Under the pieces are notes generated by a model. The model saw nothing but the letters and a program-made list of their open reading frames with translations, made no database searches and was not told the origin of the DNA. Source: Pseudorasbora parva (Eukaryota > Chordata > Actinopteri > Cypriniformes > Gobionidae). Taken from it: 64,000 nt of DNA. The position numbers were made by a program, and so were the translations under genes. The stretch is taken from assembly GCF_024679245.1 (NCBI RefSeq), contig NC_090182.1, forward strand, positions 29,969,047 to 30,033,046, written 5' to 3'. Positions 35,533 to 47,185 of the stretch are shown in pieces (positions within the stretch are counted from its first letter, which is position 1; every line of letters starts with the position of its first letter).

Positions 35533-36437
35533 TTCCCACTTAGGTCTTTTTAGTGCTGGAAAGCTTTTCCAATATTAAAACAGGTCCTAACTTGTGCCTG
35601 GGCATAACCCTTCTTTTTCATCTGACCTTTTCTCTTTTGTAATGTCTCTCAGCCATTTCTCTTTCTATAGTGTTTCTTCAAATCTCCCTCTAGCTCACTC
35701 TTTCTCCTCCTCCATCATGAGTGGACATGCCCCCTACTGCTGACTGGCTAAATGTGTGTTGTGGTGCTCAGTCCGATGCACGTTCAACAGTGTTTATCAG
35801 AAATTGCTTAACCCTTTCGCACGTACGTTCTTAAAAATAAGACTGGCAGCCTGGCGTGAGTTTTTTTATTGCGACCGTTATTTTGCAATGACATGCGTTC
35901 TAATTTCCATGGTAACACACATCAACCTTGACACGTGAGTTTTTGCAGTGACGCAGTCACAATGGCGCTCGTGGTGGATGACCGCGTGCAGGTGAGCGCT
36001 CTATGAATGTTTTGCTTTATTTTTTTAATTCAAAACCTTTCACATTATTTGTTAGCGTGTACACACTATGGTTGACATGTTTATGTTGCTATTTTTTCCC
36101 CACTGCTTTGAATTTCGCTTGCACACGGCATTTTGCATCTCCCTCACAACATCCGCGTGTCAAATGGTGAGTATATTTTAGTTTTTTTCCTCCTATTTTG
36201 GAGCACATATAATTATTTACAAACATGCAATAAATATGAATAAAGATATTAAAAAAATTCTCTTGTAAAACGAACAGTACTCAAAAATGTGGACGTTCAA
36301 ATGTCATGTTTGTCATTTTGCACATTGCAAATATGCTCCGTGTATTCGGTAAAGTTATTAGGGTTCAGTTGGCTTGATACGTAACATGAATATATTATTT
36401 GTTTTAGTGTTTATATTGTTACTGAGTTTCATATTTC

Positions 36438-36553
36438 ACTAGCAAAGCAGAGAAAAGCTATATGGTCACGCCTCACTGACTATTAGCTTGCATATAGTTT
36501 AAGTTACATGATGTCAAATGCATACATGATGACCTTTTCTCTGCTTTGCTAGT
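36438..36553. repeat. Perfect 20-bp inverted repeat
   Basis: ACTAGCAAAGCAGAGAAAAG (36438-36457) is exactly complementary to 36534-36553 with a 76-nt spacer. It lies in the 3' non-coding part of the piggyBac element and may be a separate miniature insertion. Confidence 0.85.
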
Positions 36554-37554
36554 CAGAATGTGTTGTATAAGTTTAGCATAATTAAAACGTATGTCTTTTG
36601 TTAAAAAGAAATTGCAAAATGTACACATTTCATTCATGTTTTATTAAATCTCCTCAATTTAAGCTAAATGTTTTTTTGTTTAGACTATTATACATATATA
36701 CACTTTCTAATAAAATTACAAAACAAATTATAAATATAATTGCAATGAACAACAATCAAAATAGTATTATAAACAAAACAATAAATATACTGTTCTCCAG
36801 CAGCCCTCTCATCAGGTTCGTCTTGAATTGCAGGGAAGTGATTTCCTTTCCTACTCACAGTAGAACAAATCGATAAGGCGTAAGGAAGAGGATAGAATAG
36901 TATGTGACAGTGTGATCTGTTTATTATTGTACATTTGTTTATAGAGGGTATGCATGTGACCTCACCGTCAGCTGGCATGTAAACACCTTATATCTTATAC
37001 CTTAATCGCAATATTGCCTCTCTGACCAAAGTGCATGTGCGCGGACATATACGGATGCTGTGCGTTGTTCACACAACTTCATGAATGAACTCTGTGACAT
37101 TATTCTGAAGTTTTCTCTTCTCCAAATCACTAAACACTGTCAACACAACCCGCTGTGCAGTCTCTGCTCCTTATCTTCATACAGATGGAGAGAATGTGAC
37201 GACAACGTAGGCAAACCCGGCATTGCGATGTTCATCAGGGTGCTGAATAATATCTTGTACAGCCATAAAGATGTATTTTGATTTGCTAGCAAATTTAAAC
37301 AATGGCCAGTAACATGCATAATGTATGCCTATATGAGTGTGGTATAACTTATTAGCAAATAATAAAAACTATTAGAAGAGAGATTTAAAAAAAACCTGTT
37401 ATAATTTAATTAATTCTTTATTCAGTTATAATTGAATTAAAATATTTTAGTTATAATTAAATTAATTTATGGACTGACACAATCTGTTCAGTAAACCACT
37501 GTTAAAAAAAAAAAAAAAAAAAAAAAAAACTATTTTATATTTAGTTTTCTCTCC

Positions 37555-37630
37555 CCTGCTGTACCGAACCGTGACTTCAGAACCGAGGTGCATACCAAAC
37601 CGTCAGTTTTGTTTACCATTACACCCTTAG
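37555..37630 (+). repeat. Degraded hAT end related to 2638-4774
   Basis: CTGTACCGAACCGTGAC ... GTTTACCATTACACCCTTAG corresponds to the last 75 bp or so of the fold-back hAT-like element (GTACCGAACCGAACCGTGAC ... GTGAACCGTTACACCCCTAG). No opposite end nearby. A poly-A run (37507-37529) precedes it. Confidence 0.75.
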
Positions 37631-37973
37631 TATATTGTATTTATTTAAAGCATTCACAGGCAAATTTGATTTATGTATTTTACTGGTTTCAAAATCAGGC
37701 ATGTAAAAATGCCAGGAAATGTTCTTGTCAATATCCATGGATCACTGGATCTTTGGTAAGTTTTAAGCACCACTATATCAAGTCTAAGCTTTAGTTTAAA
37801 CTGAAACTTGTTTACTCGTTGTTTACACCGGTTCCCCTATTAAATCCAGTCACGCAGCAGCTCTTTTGCCACTCACTCAGGAAAGTGACATCCATGCATA
37901 CCCTTTATAACACTTTTGTTTACATTAATTGAAAATGTGATCAATTTTTTTTATCTTGTTTATATTCTTTGAT

Positions 37974-39106
37974 TTATAGAAATATCTTACCAGTAATTTG
38001 CCGGTAGACAATGTGGCTGTTCAGTAAAACTGTGTCAAGTAGGTGAAAGAAGATATTTTTGTACCACTTGGTAGACTTTCTGGTGCATTCAAGAAAACCA
38101 GTCATCATGTCCGCTTTGTCAACTGCTCCCATCTTTTTGTTGTACTCCAGCACACATACTGGCTTCATCTTGGCTTGCCCAGTGATGTGATCCAGCTTCC
38201 CTGTGGCTGCCATACCAGTTGGATGGACAGTGGTAAGGACATGGACGTCTCTCTTATCATGCTATTTGACTGCCAACTGTGATCCATTTTCCTTGAGTTC
38301 CACATTACCCTTTGTCATTCTACAGGCGAATGTTGGCATCCCTTTGCGGTTTGCACACACAGTCCCACAAGCTCCAGTGCCAAGAGACAAGGTTCTGGAA
38401 AAGTGTGGGACTACTGTACCAGTTATCCACATAAAGGACATGACCCTTTCTGAGGTAAGGTCCTAGTAGTGTCATTACAACAGACCCAGAAATCCCAAGT
38501 CCTTGGTGGTGTTTTATGGCACTGGTAGATCTGGAGTAAATGATCATGTCCTGCACATAACCAGTGAGCACATCACACAAAACAAAAAACTTGACCCCAA
38601 ATCTGTGCCATTTAGATGGAATGAACTGACGAAATGCCAGCCTGCCTTTCCACTTCATCAGAGATTCATCAACACACAGATCCCGGTATGGCACAAAAAT
38701 GCGATGAAAGGAGGAGGTGAGAGCAGTAAAATATTTCTGATTTTTTTCAGAGGGTCATTTAAAACTGCTGTTGCATTGTTTGAACAGTGAAGACAGCAGA
38801 GGAGCAGAAGGAATCGGTCCTGTGAAAACAAAGACCCGAAAAATGGTGTCAAGAGCATGGGGTCTGTGCTCCAGTAATCCTGAGCTTCAAGGTTCGGGGG
38901 AAGGTCTTCATCACTGTCACTCTCTGCCTCACTGTCAAAATTCTCCTCATCAGAATTAAAAAAAACTCCTCTATTTCCTCACTTGTCAGTTGTCTTCTTT
39001 TGAAAAAATTGTCTTGCTTTTTCTCTGAAGTAGTTAAAAACTGGTAAATTGTATTAAAATTGTGTCTGCAGTGGGTACCAACGCGAGTGTGAGGTAACAG
39101 TGACAT
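37974..39106 (-). pseudogene. piggyBac transposase, frameshifted
   Basis: This is the DDE/D cut-and-paste transposase of the enclosing element. It opens at the ATG complementary to 39104-39106 with MSLLPHTRVGTHCRH; RRQLTSEEIEEFF follows. A run of eight A (38958-38965) shifts the frame inside an acidic stretch whose alternative frame reads NSDEENFDSEAESDSDED. Then come DYWSTDPMLLTPFFGSLFS and NDPLKKIRN, another shift near 38700, and the catalytic core: CVDESLMKWKGRLAFRQF (Asp codon 38668-38670), YVDNWYSSPTLF (38425-38427) and GAVDKADMM (38118-38120). These match the three catalytic Asp motifs of piggyBac, so all are kept. FRQFIPSKWHRFGVKFF and RKSTKWYKNIFFHLLD are further family signatures. 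A third shift and a stop lie around 38214-38330. The cysteine-rich C-terminal end was not found. Recently inactive rather than ancient. Confidence 0.9.
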
Positions 39107-39130
39107 AACTTGTCAGCAGGAAAAAATGCT

Positions 39131-39310
39131 TGCAATGCATGTTTTACATTTAAATTTATGCATTTGGCAGACGCTTTTATCCAAAGAGACTTACATTGCA
39201 TTTTAAGGTACACATTTTACATTTTTGTCAGTTTTTGCTTTCCCTGGGAATCGAACCCATGACCTTGGCGTTGCTAGCACTATGCTCTACTGTTTGAGCT
39301 ACAGGAAAGG
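39131..39310 (-). repeat. tRNA-like SINE fragment
   Basis: Contains the fish repeat strings ATGCATTTGGCAGACGCTTT and CCAAAGAGACTTACATTGCA, then CCTGGGAATCGAACCCATGA. Its complement has a B-box-like GGTTCGATTCCC, and GCTCTACTGTTTGAGCTACA resembles a degenerate tRNA A-box arm. It is a common dispersed repeat and not a functional tRNA, as no intact acceptor or anticodon stem is present. Confidence 0.7.
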
Positions 39311-39466
39311 TTTTATTTTATTATTTTTCATTAAAATATTTTCAAACTTGTTAACTAAATTTAAATGGATGCAAGTTAACTCCTTATGGTTTATGTACTT
39401 ATTAAAAATATATATGTTAGAATAGATGTTCTGTAATTTATCACTAGCTGTGGGTGTGGCGCCGTC

Positions 39467-39850
39467 ATGTGTTTACAACAGTACCAGGGAGGCAGTCAGC
39501 TGGATTTGCGACACAAGATCACCCACTTCTCCTGATTATATGTGACATTACATGAGGGAACAGCCCTAGACTGATCGTACACATGAAATGGTAGTAAATG
39601 ATTGTGTTAGTTGATATGTAATGTTATAGCGGGCTAACGTTATGGGCATTTGTGCCGCGATTATGTGTTTACAACAGTGCCAGGGAGGCAAAGCTAGCTG
39701 GATTTATAACACAAGATCACCCACTTCTCCTGATATATGTGACATTACGTAAGGGAACAGCATAGACTGATCGATCACGTCAAAGGGTAGAAAATGATTG
39801 TTATTTGATCGGTAATATTATCACGGGCCATTTATAACACTGATATCTTG
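39467..39850 (+). repeat. 196-bp tandem duplication upstream of the piggyBac gene
   Basis: ATGTGTTTACAACAGT begins at 39467 and 39663, followed in both by CCAGGGAGGCA, ACAAGATCACCCACTTCTCC, GTGACATTAC and ACTGATCG. The duplication lies between the transposase start and the 5' terminal repeat, where promoter and transposase-binding sites would be expected. Confidence 0.85.
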
Positions 39851-40245
39851 CTGTTATATATAGTAGTATGCAGTTACAAACTATATTTAGTGTTTGCTGA
39901 TATTTTTGTGGTTGTGTAATATAATTTGAAGTGTATGAAACCTAAAATAAACATTAAAAGACACCGAGCGAAGTCAGTCTTTCATTCACTCAGTCTTTGG
40001 CTCAGCGCCAGTCAGCGCGCTAAAACAGATTTTAAATTTTGAATTCGGCAGTTGGTCACTGAGCGTTCTAATCGCACCGGTATGATCGTACGCACCAGGG
40101 ACCAGCACAGAATGATCATACGGGTTTGATCGTACGTGTCAAAGGGTTAACCCTCAACAAGCTAACAGTTTTCAAAACTGTGATAATACTTGTGTTGGAA
40201 ATATCAAACAGATAATTCATATTTTGCACTGCATGTATAGTGTGC

Positions 40246-40478
40246 ATGCATAAAGTGACTGTAAAGACATTTATAATATTACAAAAGATTTCTATTTCAA
40301 ATAGATGCCATTCTTTTAAAGGTTCATCAAAGAATTCTGAAAACAAATGTATCAATTTCCACAAAAAGCAACATTGGAAATAATATATACAATAAATGAT
40401 TCTAGCAAATCAGCATATTAGAGTGATTTCTAAAGGATCATGTAACACTCAAGATATGTTGCTAAAATAAAACATGCT
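40246..40478 (+). repeat. Degraded copy of a palindromic fish repeat
   Basis: GTGACTGTAAAGACATTTAT, TTACAAAAGATTTCTATTTC and AATCAGCATATTAGAGTGAT are landmarks of the same family as 42335-43999. Only one arm is present and it is heavily mutated. Confidence 0.65.
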
Positions 40479-42152
40479 GCAGGCAAGTAAAAATTGGCCT
40501 CACTGGGCAATCACAAGAAATCTTATTATTGAGCTCCATGTAAAAAAAAAAGGCCCAATTTTCTTGAATTCACACTATCAAGACAAATGCTGAGATACTG
40601 TAACGAGGCTGTCTGGAAGGAAATAGTGCAATAATGAAAGTCTGGCCCTAATGGCATCTAATCCACACATAAGAGCTCTACATTGCATGCCGTTGGCTCG
40701 CCAATGGATAATTAAGGGTCATCTGCAGCCACAGACCTGTTCTTTTGGTCCACTATTTTGGTCAGCACACAAACACATGGTCCCCCCTGAAGTCTAGACA
40801 ACCCCACCCTGCTGACTGGCATTCTATTGCTCCAAACAAACAAAACAACTAAAACAATAGCATTGTGTTTAAACTTTCCCATTGAGATTACAAGTTTCAA
40901 CATCTGTGCTACTTCCATCAGCTGAAGGTGATACGTTTGACCTTGAGTAAAACACTTAAATAGTCGACCAGTCTGGTTCTTTTTTCTTTTTCTATTTCCC
41001 CCCTTTAACACCATTTCAGACTCAATGTTCATGTTAAGAGCCAGGTTTAGGTATTTTTAAATATAACAATAAATAAGAATTTTGTCTAAAAATACTTTAA
41101 GACTAAGTTTGGATTTATTTGGTTAAAAACCTTTTCAAAACAGTGGATTCTGACATGATTATGTAAAAGCACTTTCAGTACCCAAAAAAGCGCTATAATG
41201 TAACAAATTATTATATATAGATTATTATTATAATATGATTTTTTATTTTATTTATTTTTTTATCTGTCTGGTTCAAACTGCTGCCAAACTGTTTCATACA
41301 CTCATTTGTGTCCCAAAGCAATTCAATTCATGTCATATTCAAGTAAGAAGTAGTCAAACACTGTCTGTTTGTTTTATGCGGAGGGAGAGGTGTGTTCGCC
41401 ATGGACTGAAAGACAAACAAATTAAAACCTTTTGAGTGCCACTGGCTATGGGGCTGTTTGAGTAAACAATGAAGCAAAAGCTAGCTAAGGATCCAGTGGC
41501 TGATTCACAAAGTTTACAACAGAAAAAGATGAACAGCGCCCTGAAGGAATTTGTTGGGGTTGTTGTCTCATGACCCATTTTAACCTTGTCCTGTCATTTT
41601 TTTATATATTTTTTTTTTCACAGTGGGATTCGTGAAAAAGCTTTTTTGTTTGCCGAGGCAGACTGACTATGTTTTGATGCTGAGAGACATGCAAATCTTT
41701 CTGGTTAGGTGAATGTCTCGACATCCATCTCAGTGACACTAATGTGCATTGAGGCTAATGAGCTTATGGCAGCGTTAATTATTTCAGCGGGACAAAAATG
41801 ACAATTTGCGATGTCTTCTAAATGTCTTGAATAACAGCTTACACTGCGCCACATCCTTTAAAGTGAGATAAACTGCCACCATACTGAGGACTGAACAATT
41901 TATGATGATGTCCCGTGTCTCGGAAGGAAAAAGGGAAATTGTATGAAGTCACACAGGATGACATTTTTATGAGGTACCAGTATTAATAAATGGCATAAAA
42001 AAATGACTTGTCATTACTTTTAACATATACTGTGCAACATATATCTTTAAATATGACATTGAAGCAGTAAAGTCCATGAATCAAAAGGTTCTTAAAATGT
42101 TCTTTGCAACACCTTCAGTGCTCAGTATCTTAACAACCATGTTCAAGTTAGC
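40479..42152. other. AT-rich DNA, no gene recognised
   Basis: The 106-codon minus frame at 40712-41032 has no recognisable domain. No element ends were seen. Confidence 0.5.
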
Positions 42153-42330
42153 TAGCCTGACAAGCCAGACCCACATCAAGATCAAGTTGGGGCTGGGAAC
42201 ACACCATTGGAAGGGCTTAATCCAGAGGGCGGGATAAACGGTTGTCTTTCAAAGTCCCTCTGCATACAGTAGTATAACGCTACAACCAAGAGCAACGAAG
42301 AAGGTGAATGCACGGAGCTAGTTCAGTTCA
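42153..42330 (+). repeat. TAGCCTGACAAGCC element, truncated
   Basis: Matches the first 170 bp or so of the element at 59476-60003: TAGCCTGACAAGCCAGACCC, GGGCGGGATAAACGGTTGTC and TCCCTCTGCA. It breaks off at CGGAGCTAG. Confidence 0.8.
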
Positions 42331-42334
42331 TTTT

Positions 42335-43999
42335 ATTGCTTTTTAGGATCTTTAAAGCTCCTTTCTTAGAAATTAGAATATACAAAGGTTTTTTTGTAAT
42401 AAAAAAATAAAATTATGTCATATATTGTGATATATTATTACAATTTAAAATAATTGGTTTTCAATTTATTATACTTTAAATTATCATTTATTTCTGTGAT
42501 GCAAAGCTAAATTTTCAGTATCATTCCTCCAGCCTTCAGTCACATGATCCTTCAGAAATCATTCTAATATGATGATTCGTTTTCAAAGTTGGAAACAGTT
42601 CTGCTGCTTAATATTTTTTCATAACCTGTGATACTTTTTTATGATACTTTGATGAATAAAAAGTAAAAAAAAAATAAAAAAAGTTTTAAAAATAGAAATA
42701 TTTTGTAACAACAATATACTAGCCTGACGTGGTCATACTCAATTCTAGTCAGAATATGAGTCTGATACTGCTCCATTGGGCTGATTATGGGGCGTTTCAA
42801 CCGAACCAGGAAAGACATCAATTGGATAGACCAACAACCAATCAGAGCAACGAAGCGACACATAACATTAGTTGTCAAATGTCAACAGAGTTCAACTACA
42901 CTGTGTTGCCAAGTCTGCGTTTTTTTCCCCGCGGGTTGTTTTCTATGTCCTCGGGTTGAAGCGACTGTTATGTGATATATAGACCCATGAGTGCGAATTT
43001 ATGCAGTTATCCTTGCCAAAATAACACACTTTTTACCCACCAAACGTCATTTCCCCCCCGGAGAACCCCCCGAGAAGCTATTGTTTAGGGCTAGTAGTTG
43101 GCGGGTTTTGTTGTAAAAACTTGGCAACCCTGTCTGCACGCGCTCTGGTATCAGGCTGGAATACACAATCTTTGCCGGTGTTGTAAAAAAATAAAATTAT
43201 TTAATGATACACAGAGTACTTACGCAACATGATCATCATTTTTGAGAGAAATTGTGAAGGTGAATGCATATACAAGCAAGCTCTCCATTTAAGATTTGAA
43301 CAAATATAATCCAAGCCCCTTTGATGACGTGCATGATTACGTTACTGTCGATCATCTGTCCGTCATCATCTAAAGCCCGCCCTGATGATTTCATTGGTCC
43401 GAACAGTTTCTGTTCAGAGATAATTACTCCTCTATGGAGCAAGGCCAGACCGAACTGCCCGACCTAAAAATGTTGTGGACGGGGCTAAGTTCGGCTGGCA
43501 TACAGGCTAACAATATTACTGGCTACTGGTCAGTAATTTAGGGTCAGTCATTTTTTTCTTTCTTTTTTTGAAATAAATCAATAATTTTATTCAGCAAGTA
43601 TGTGTTAAATTGAGAACAATTGATATTAAAGGAGATTTTATATTTTTAGAAAATATGTTTTTATTTTGAATAAATGCAGTTCTTTTGAACCTTTTATTCA
43701 TCTAATATATTAGGCAGCAGAACTGTTTCCAACACTCATAATAAATCAAAATATTACAATGATTTCTGAAGGATCATGTGATAGACTGGATGTCACATGT
43801 GACACTGAAGACTGGAGTAACCATCCTGAAAATTCAGCTTCGCGTCACAGAAATAAATTATAATTTAAAGTATAATAAATTGAAAACCAAATATTTAGAA
43901 TTGTAATAATATATCACAATATTTTAAAACAAATCTGTATTTTTGTTCAAATAAATGCAGGCTTGATGAGCAGAGAAATCGTCTTTCAAAAACATTACA
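42335..43999. mobile_element. Fold-back repeat split by an insertion
   Basis: The left arm (about 42410-42715) and right arm (about 43520-43940) are complementary: TTGGTTTTCAATTTATTATAC at 42453-42473 is mirrored near 43870-43888, and the left AATTATCATTTATTTCTGTG is mirrored at about 43848. CATGATCCTTCAGAAATCAT is mirrored by ATGATTTCTGAAGGATCATG. The centre is interrupted at 42720-43509 by a TAGCCTG element. This is a widespread fish palindromic repeat; its outer boundaries are uncertain. Confidence 0.7.
42720..43509 (+). mobile_element. TAGCCTG-ended element, copy 2
   Basis: It starts TAGCCTGACGTGGTCATACT (42720) and ends CATACAGGCTA (43509). Flanks ACAATATAC (42711-42719) and ACAATATTAC (43510-43519) look like a 9-bp target duplication with one T inserted. 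The interior matches copy 1 at 12137-12855 in reverse. It lies in the fold-back repeat's centre, so it is younger than that repeat. Confidence 0.85.
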
Positions 44000-45800
44000 A
44001 ATAGTAATGTGTGCAAAAACTATTGCCAAGAGGGGCTTAATTCCTAAACCTCTATGTGGATCTTGGCCAGCACTGGGCATTTGCGATGAACCGCTCTCAA
44101 AACACAACTTCACCTCGTCTTGACTCTGACTCAAAACAAAATTAGTCATACCCATTTCAACAGTGCTGCATTATTTGAAGGGTCTCCTAGAAAAAGCAGT
44201 GTGCATTATGCGACGGCCTGTCATGCAGTCAGGTCCATTGAGTAATCATTCAGTGAGAGCTCAATAAGCAGGACAAAAAACAGAAGGAGAGTTTAAATCA
44301 GCAGACTAAGTATAACTGAAAACCACAATATGAACAGTAAATCAGTGTGAGATCACATAGGCTAAAGAGTTTATCCAGAGGAAGATCTCGTTGGTACAGT
44401 AAACCAGAAAAAAAGGTATTATAAGACATTTCAAATCAACCTTCAGGCCTTATTTTTATAAGTGCTGGCATGAACGCATGCCTCTCTAATTGAATATTAG
44501 ACCCCTGACAAGAAGCTAACAACATTAATGGACCCCCTTCCTAATCTCCACCAGATTCCTGGCAATATATCTTAGCTATATCTCAATATTTTCTGTAGAT
44601 ATATCCTCCAGCTCTTCAGCAACCCTTCTCATGCTGCCTTGCCTGAGATAAGAATAGTACATAGCCTCAAGAAATACATTTGGCACAGCAGGTCAGCCAT
44701 GGAAAATTACCTTCTGTGCTTTTTAATATCAAGAAACTTTTCTTCCCTTTTGAGCTGCAAAAACACCAGTCTAATAGAAGGAAAGAAAGCAGAAGATGGC
44801 ATGAGAGTTGATTTTCCATATATATGACAAAACAAAGAAAGCTTTTGGATAGGAAAGCCTTTATATGGTAACAGATTTTCTCATGTACCACTTAACCACG
44901 TAGGGTGGTCTAAACTGGATGATTGTTGCTAGTTTAAGAATGCCCTACAATACCGGCAGGAAGTTGAGACTACTCAGCATAAACAGAAGAAAGGCTGAAA
45001 CAACACTGAAGTCCTTTTCAATCGCAGTTCTGGGCACCTTTTAACCGCATCACAGACTGCCAACATGAGACCATACCTCACATTCTAAAATGAGTCACTT
45101 CCTCAAGAACAAAACATATCATATAAGCAACTCTTATTATTATCATCACAAAGCTAATTCTATGATTCCTAAAAAGCTTTAAGGTCTGGTTCCAAGTGGT
45201 GCAAGTGAAAAGCTGCACTGTAAAACCATTATGCCTGAAATGCATCAAACCACATGAATGTCAGACCAGTGCTGACAGCACAGCCGGTGACACAGGTGTC
45301 AGTCCCTAGTGGATATACAATAATCTCAGTGTTACTATGGGGATGACAGAACTTTTATGAATAAACAGCACTAAAATAACCCGGCAATGCACAACAATGC
45401 ATTGTAAGCTATAGTATAGATGTGGTATGAGATGAAAAGCAACTGGCTACAAAAACACACCCCACATGAACTGCTCTGAATGAAAAACAGGCATTTTCAA
45501 TATGGGGGCGTGAAATATGCTTCCTATTGCTAAGGGCAGGTACACCTCCACACAGTTCTGATATTTCTACCATGGGAACAAAGCATGCCAATTTGGTTTA
45601 AGATACTGACAAACACTCAAGCCACTGAAGCTCCCCAAGATATAAAGGAATAGCCAAAAAAAGTTCTCATAATTTACATTTACCATGGATTACATAAGAA
45701 AAACGTATGTTTATACGCTTTTTAAATGCATTATATGGTTTTGTTTGATCAGGTATGACAAACAGCTACCTCCCCATGGGGTCCTATGTCTGAAAACAAC
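44000..45800. other. Single-copy-looking DNA, no gene recognised
   Basis: No transposon ends; short frames show no known domain. Confidence 0.5.
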
Positions 45801-45804
45801 TTAA

Positions 45805-46002
45805 AGGGATAGTTCACCCAAAAATGAAAATGTTATGTTTATCTGCCTACCCCCAGGGCAATCTAAGATGTAGGTGTGTTTGTTTCTTCAGAACACAAAT
45901 TAAGATTTTAAACTCCAACCATTCCTCATATATTGCATGTCATTGGGGTCCGATTAGAATTAGAATATACATCAAATCTTCATGTCTGGGTGAAATATCA
46001 CT
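45805..46002 (+). mobile_element. 198-bp TTAA MITE (AGGGATAGTTCACCC)
   Basis: TTAA at 45801-45804 and 46003-46006 flanks AGGGATAGTTCACCC and GGGTGAAATATCACT, inverted repeats of 15 bp with three mismatches. The interior shares GATGTAGGTGTGTTTGTTTC with the longer repeat at 27186. Probably an internally deleted derivative. Confidence 0.85.
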
Positions 46003-46102
46003 TTAACAGGCAGACTGAATTTTCAGCTAACTCAATGGCTATGTTCAAAATCACCCAATACACCCTTATAACGTGTGCTTTGTAGTGGAGCCTGAAACCA
46101 TG

Positions 46103-46375
46103 CCAGATAGCAAGGGTACATCTTAAAGATGACTGTTAAAGAGAGTTTAATCTGGAAATCATCTGTTGTGTACAAACATCGTTTAAACATCTTACAAAAA
46201 GCAGTCTCACATTAAACCATAAACATCTTAAAAAACATTTTCTAAATGTCTATTTAAATCTGACAGAACATGTCTTACGGACATATTGCAGATGAACAAA
46301 CACTATACACATCTTGCAGATGTATAGGCAGACATCAAATAGACGTCTCAGTGATGTACATGTATAGGAAAATTA
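46103..46375 (+). repeat. Dispersed repeat with ACATCTTGCAGATG motifs
   Basis: Contains TTGCAGATGAACAAACACTA, ACATCTTGCAGATGTA and ACATCAAATAGACGTCTCAG, typical of a common fish dispersed repeat. Repeated AAACATCTTA strings suggest internal short repetition. Ends unresolved. Confidence 0.5.
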
Positions 46376-46551
46376 CCAAGTGCACTCATTCAATATCATA
46401 TGCAACTTAATAACAAGACACAACCATGGGATTAACAACTTCAATTTCATCCTATTGGAAGACTATGGACCACTTTTTATAAGAATTCTCTAATTTGCCA
46501 TTTGAAGCATTATAACTTCAGATCAACCTTCATGTATGTATGTATGTCTGT

Positions 46552-46554
<3 letters not shown>

Positions 46555-46632
<78 letters not shown>
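46555..46632. repeat. (TA)n microsatellite
   Basis: About 39 uninterrupted AT units preceded by a short (TATG)n run at 46532-46546. Confidence 0.97.
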
Positions 46633-46634
<2 letters not shown>

Positions 46635-47185
46635 TAATTATTTATTTTTATACACCTTTAGATACACAGAAGAAAGTCATAGGCTACGGTCTAAAAACAT
46701 TTATTTTATGAGAGTGGGAAAAAATGACAGGATTTAGGCTAACTATAGTAGCCATCAAACACAAGTTCACCTCTCCTTGGTGAGGGGTATTTCTGTGCTT
46801 TCTGTACTCCATCTCTCTTTCAAGACATCTAAAACTTCCATACAAATTACATGAATATACTGAAAAAAATAAAAACTCAAGAGTAGGCGTAAAAGCGGCA
46901 GAAATGGGATCATGTTGTTCTTGCACGTTATCCAGAAGCTTTCATCACCGGAGAAGTCACATGCAGGCTGTCTGCTGTATTTTAATTTTGTATAGTTTAG
47001 CTAGGCTATAGGAAAAACAGAATTCGAATACAAATACCAATAATGTATAATATTAAACCGGATAAAATGTTTCTATAATGTCGATATAGTATGCAGAGCA
47101 ATACGCGTTAAGAGTTGTTATTTTATGTAAAATATAGGCTACCGTCTGTTACGTTTTAAGTGTTCAAAAACTTAAGTGTACTTAC
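46633..47185. other. Possible intron start; nothing else seen
   Basis: If the candidate minus-strand first exon (47186 upward) is real, this is the beginning of its first intron. No further coding sequence was recognised. Confidence 0.35.

Larger units (their letters stand above)
35812..40146 (-). mobile_element. piggyBac transposon, 4.3 kb
   Basis: TTAA at 35808-35811 and 40147-40150 flanks the element. Ends are CCCTTTCGCACGTACG (left) and, complemented, CCCTTTGACACGTACG (right), inverted repeats with few mismatches. Subterminal GATCGTACG motifs repeat near the right end (40084, 40128). The transposase lies on the minus strand (37974-39106), so the right end is the 5' side. The length is well above the usual 2.5-3 kb. 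The excess includes a 196-bp tandem duplication and a SINE-like fragment on the 5' side, and a 2.1-kb 3' region containing a hAT end and a hairpin. Non-coding AT-rich sequence fills 35970-37550. Confidence 0.92.

Noticed and set aside
38203..38790. Plus-strand frames opposite the piggyBac gene
   Set aside because: Complementary-strand shadows of the transposase; the minus strand carries the family motifs.
39225..39310. tRNA-like sequence (B-box complement)
   Set aside because: Part of a common dispersed SINE-like repeat with degenerate arms; no intact cloverleaf or anticodon stem.
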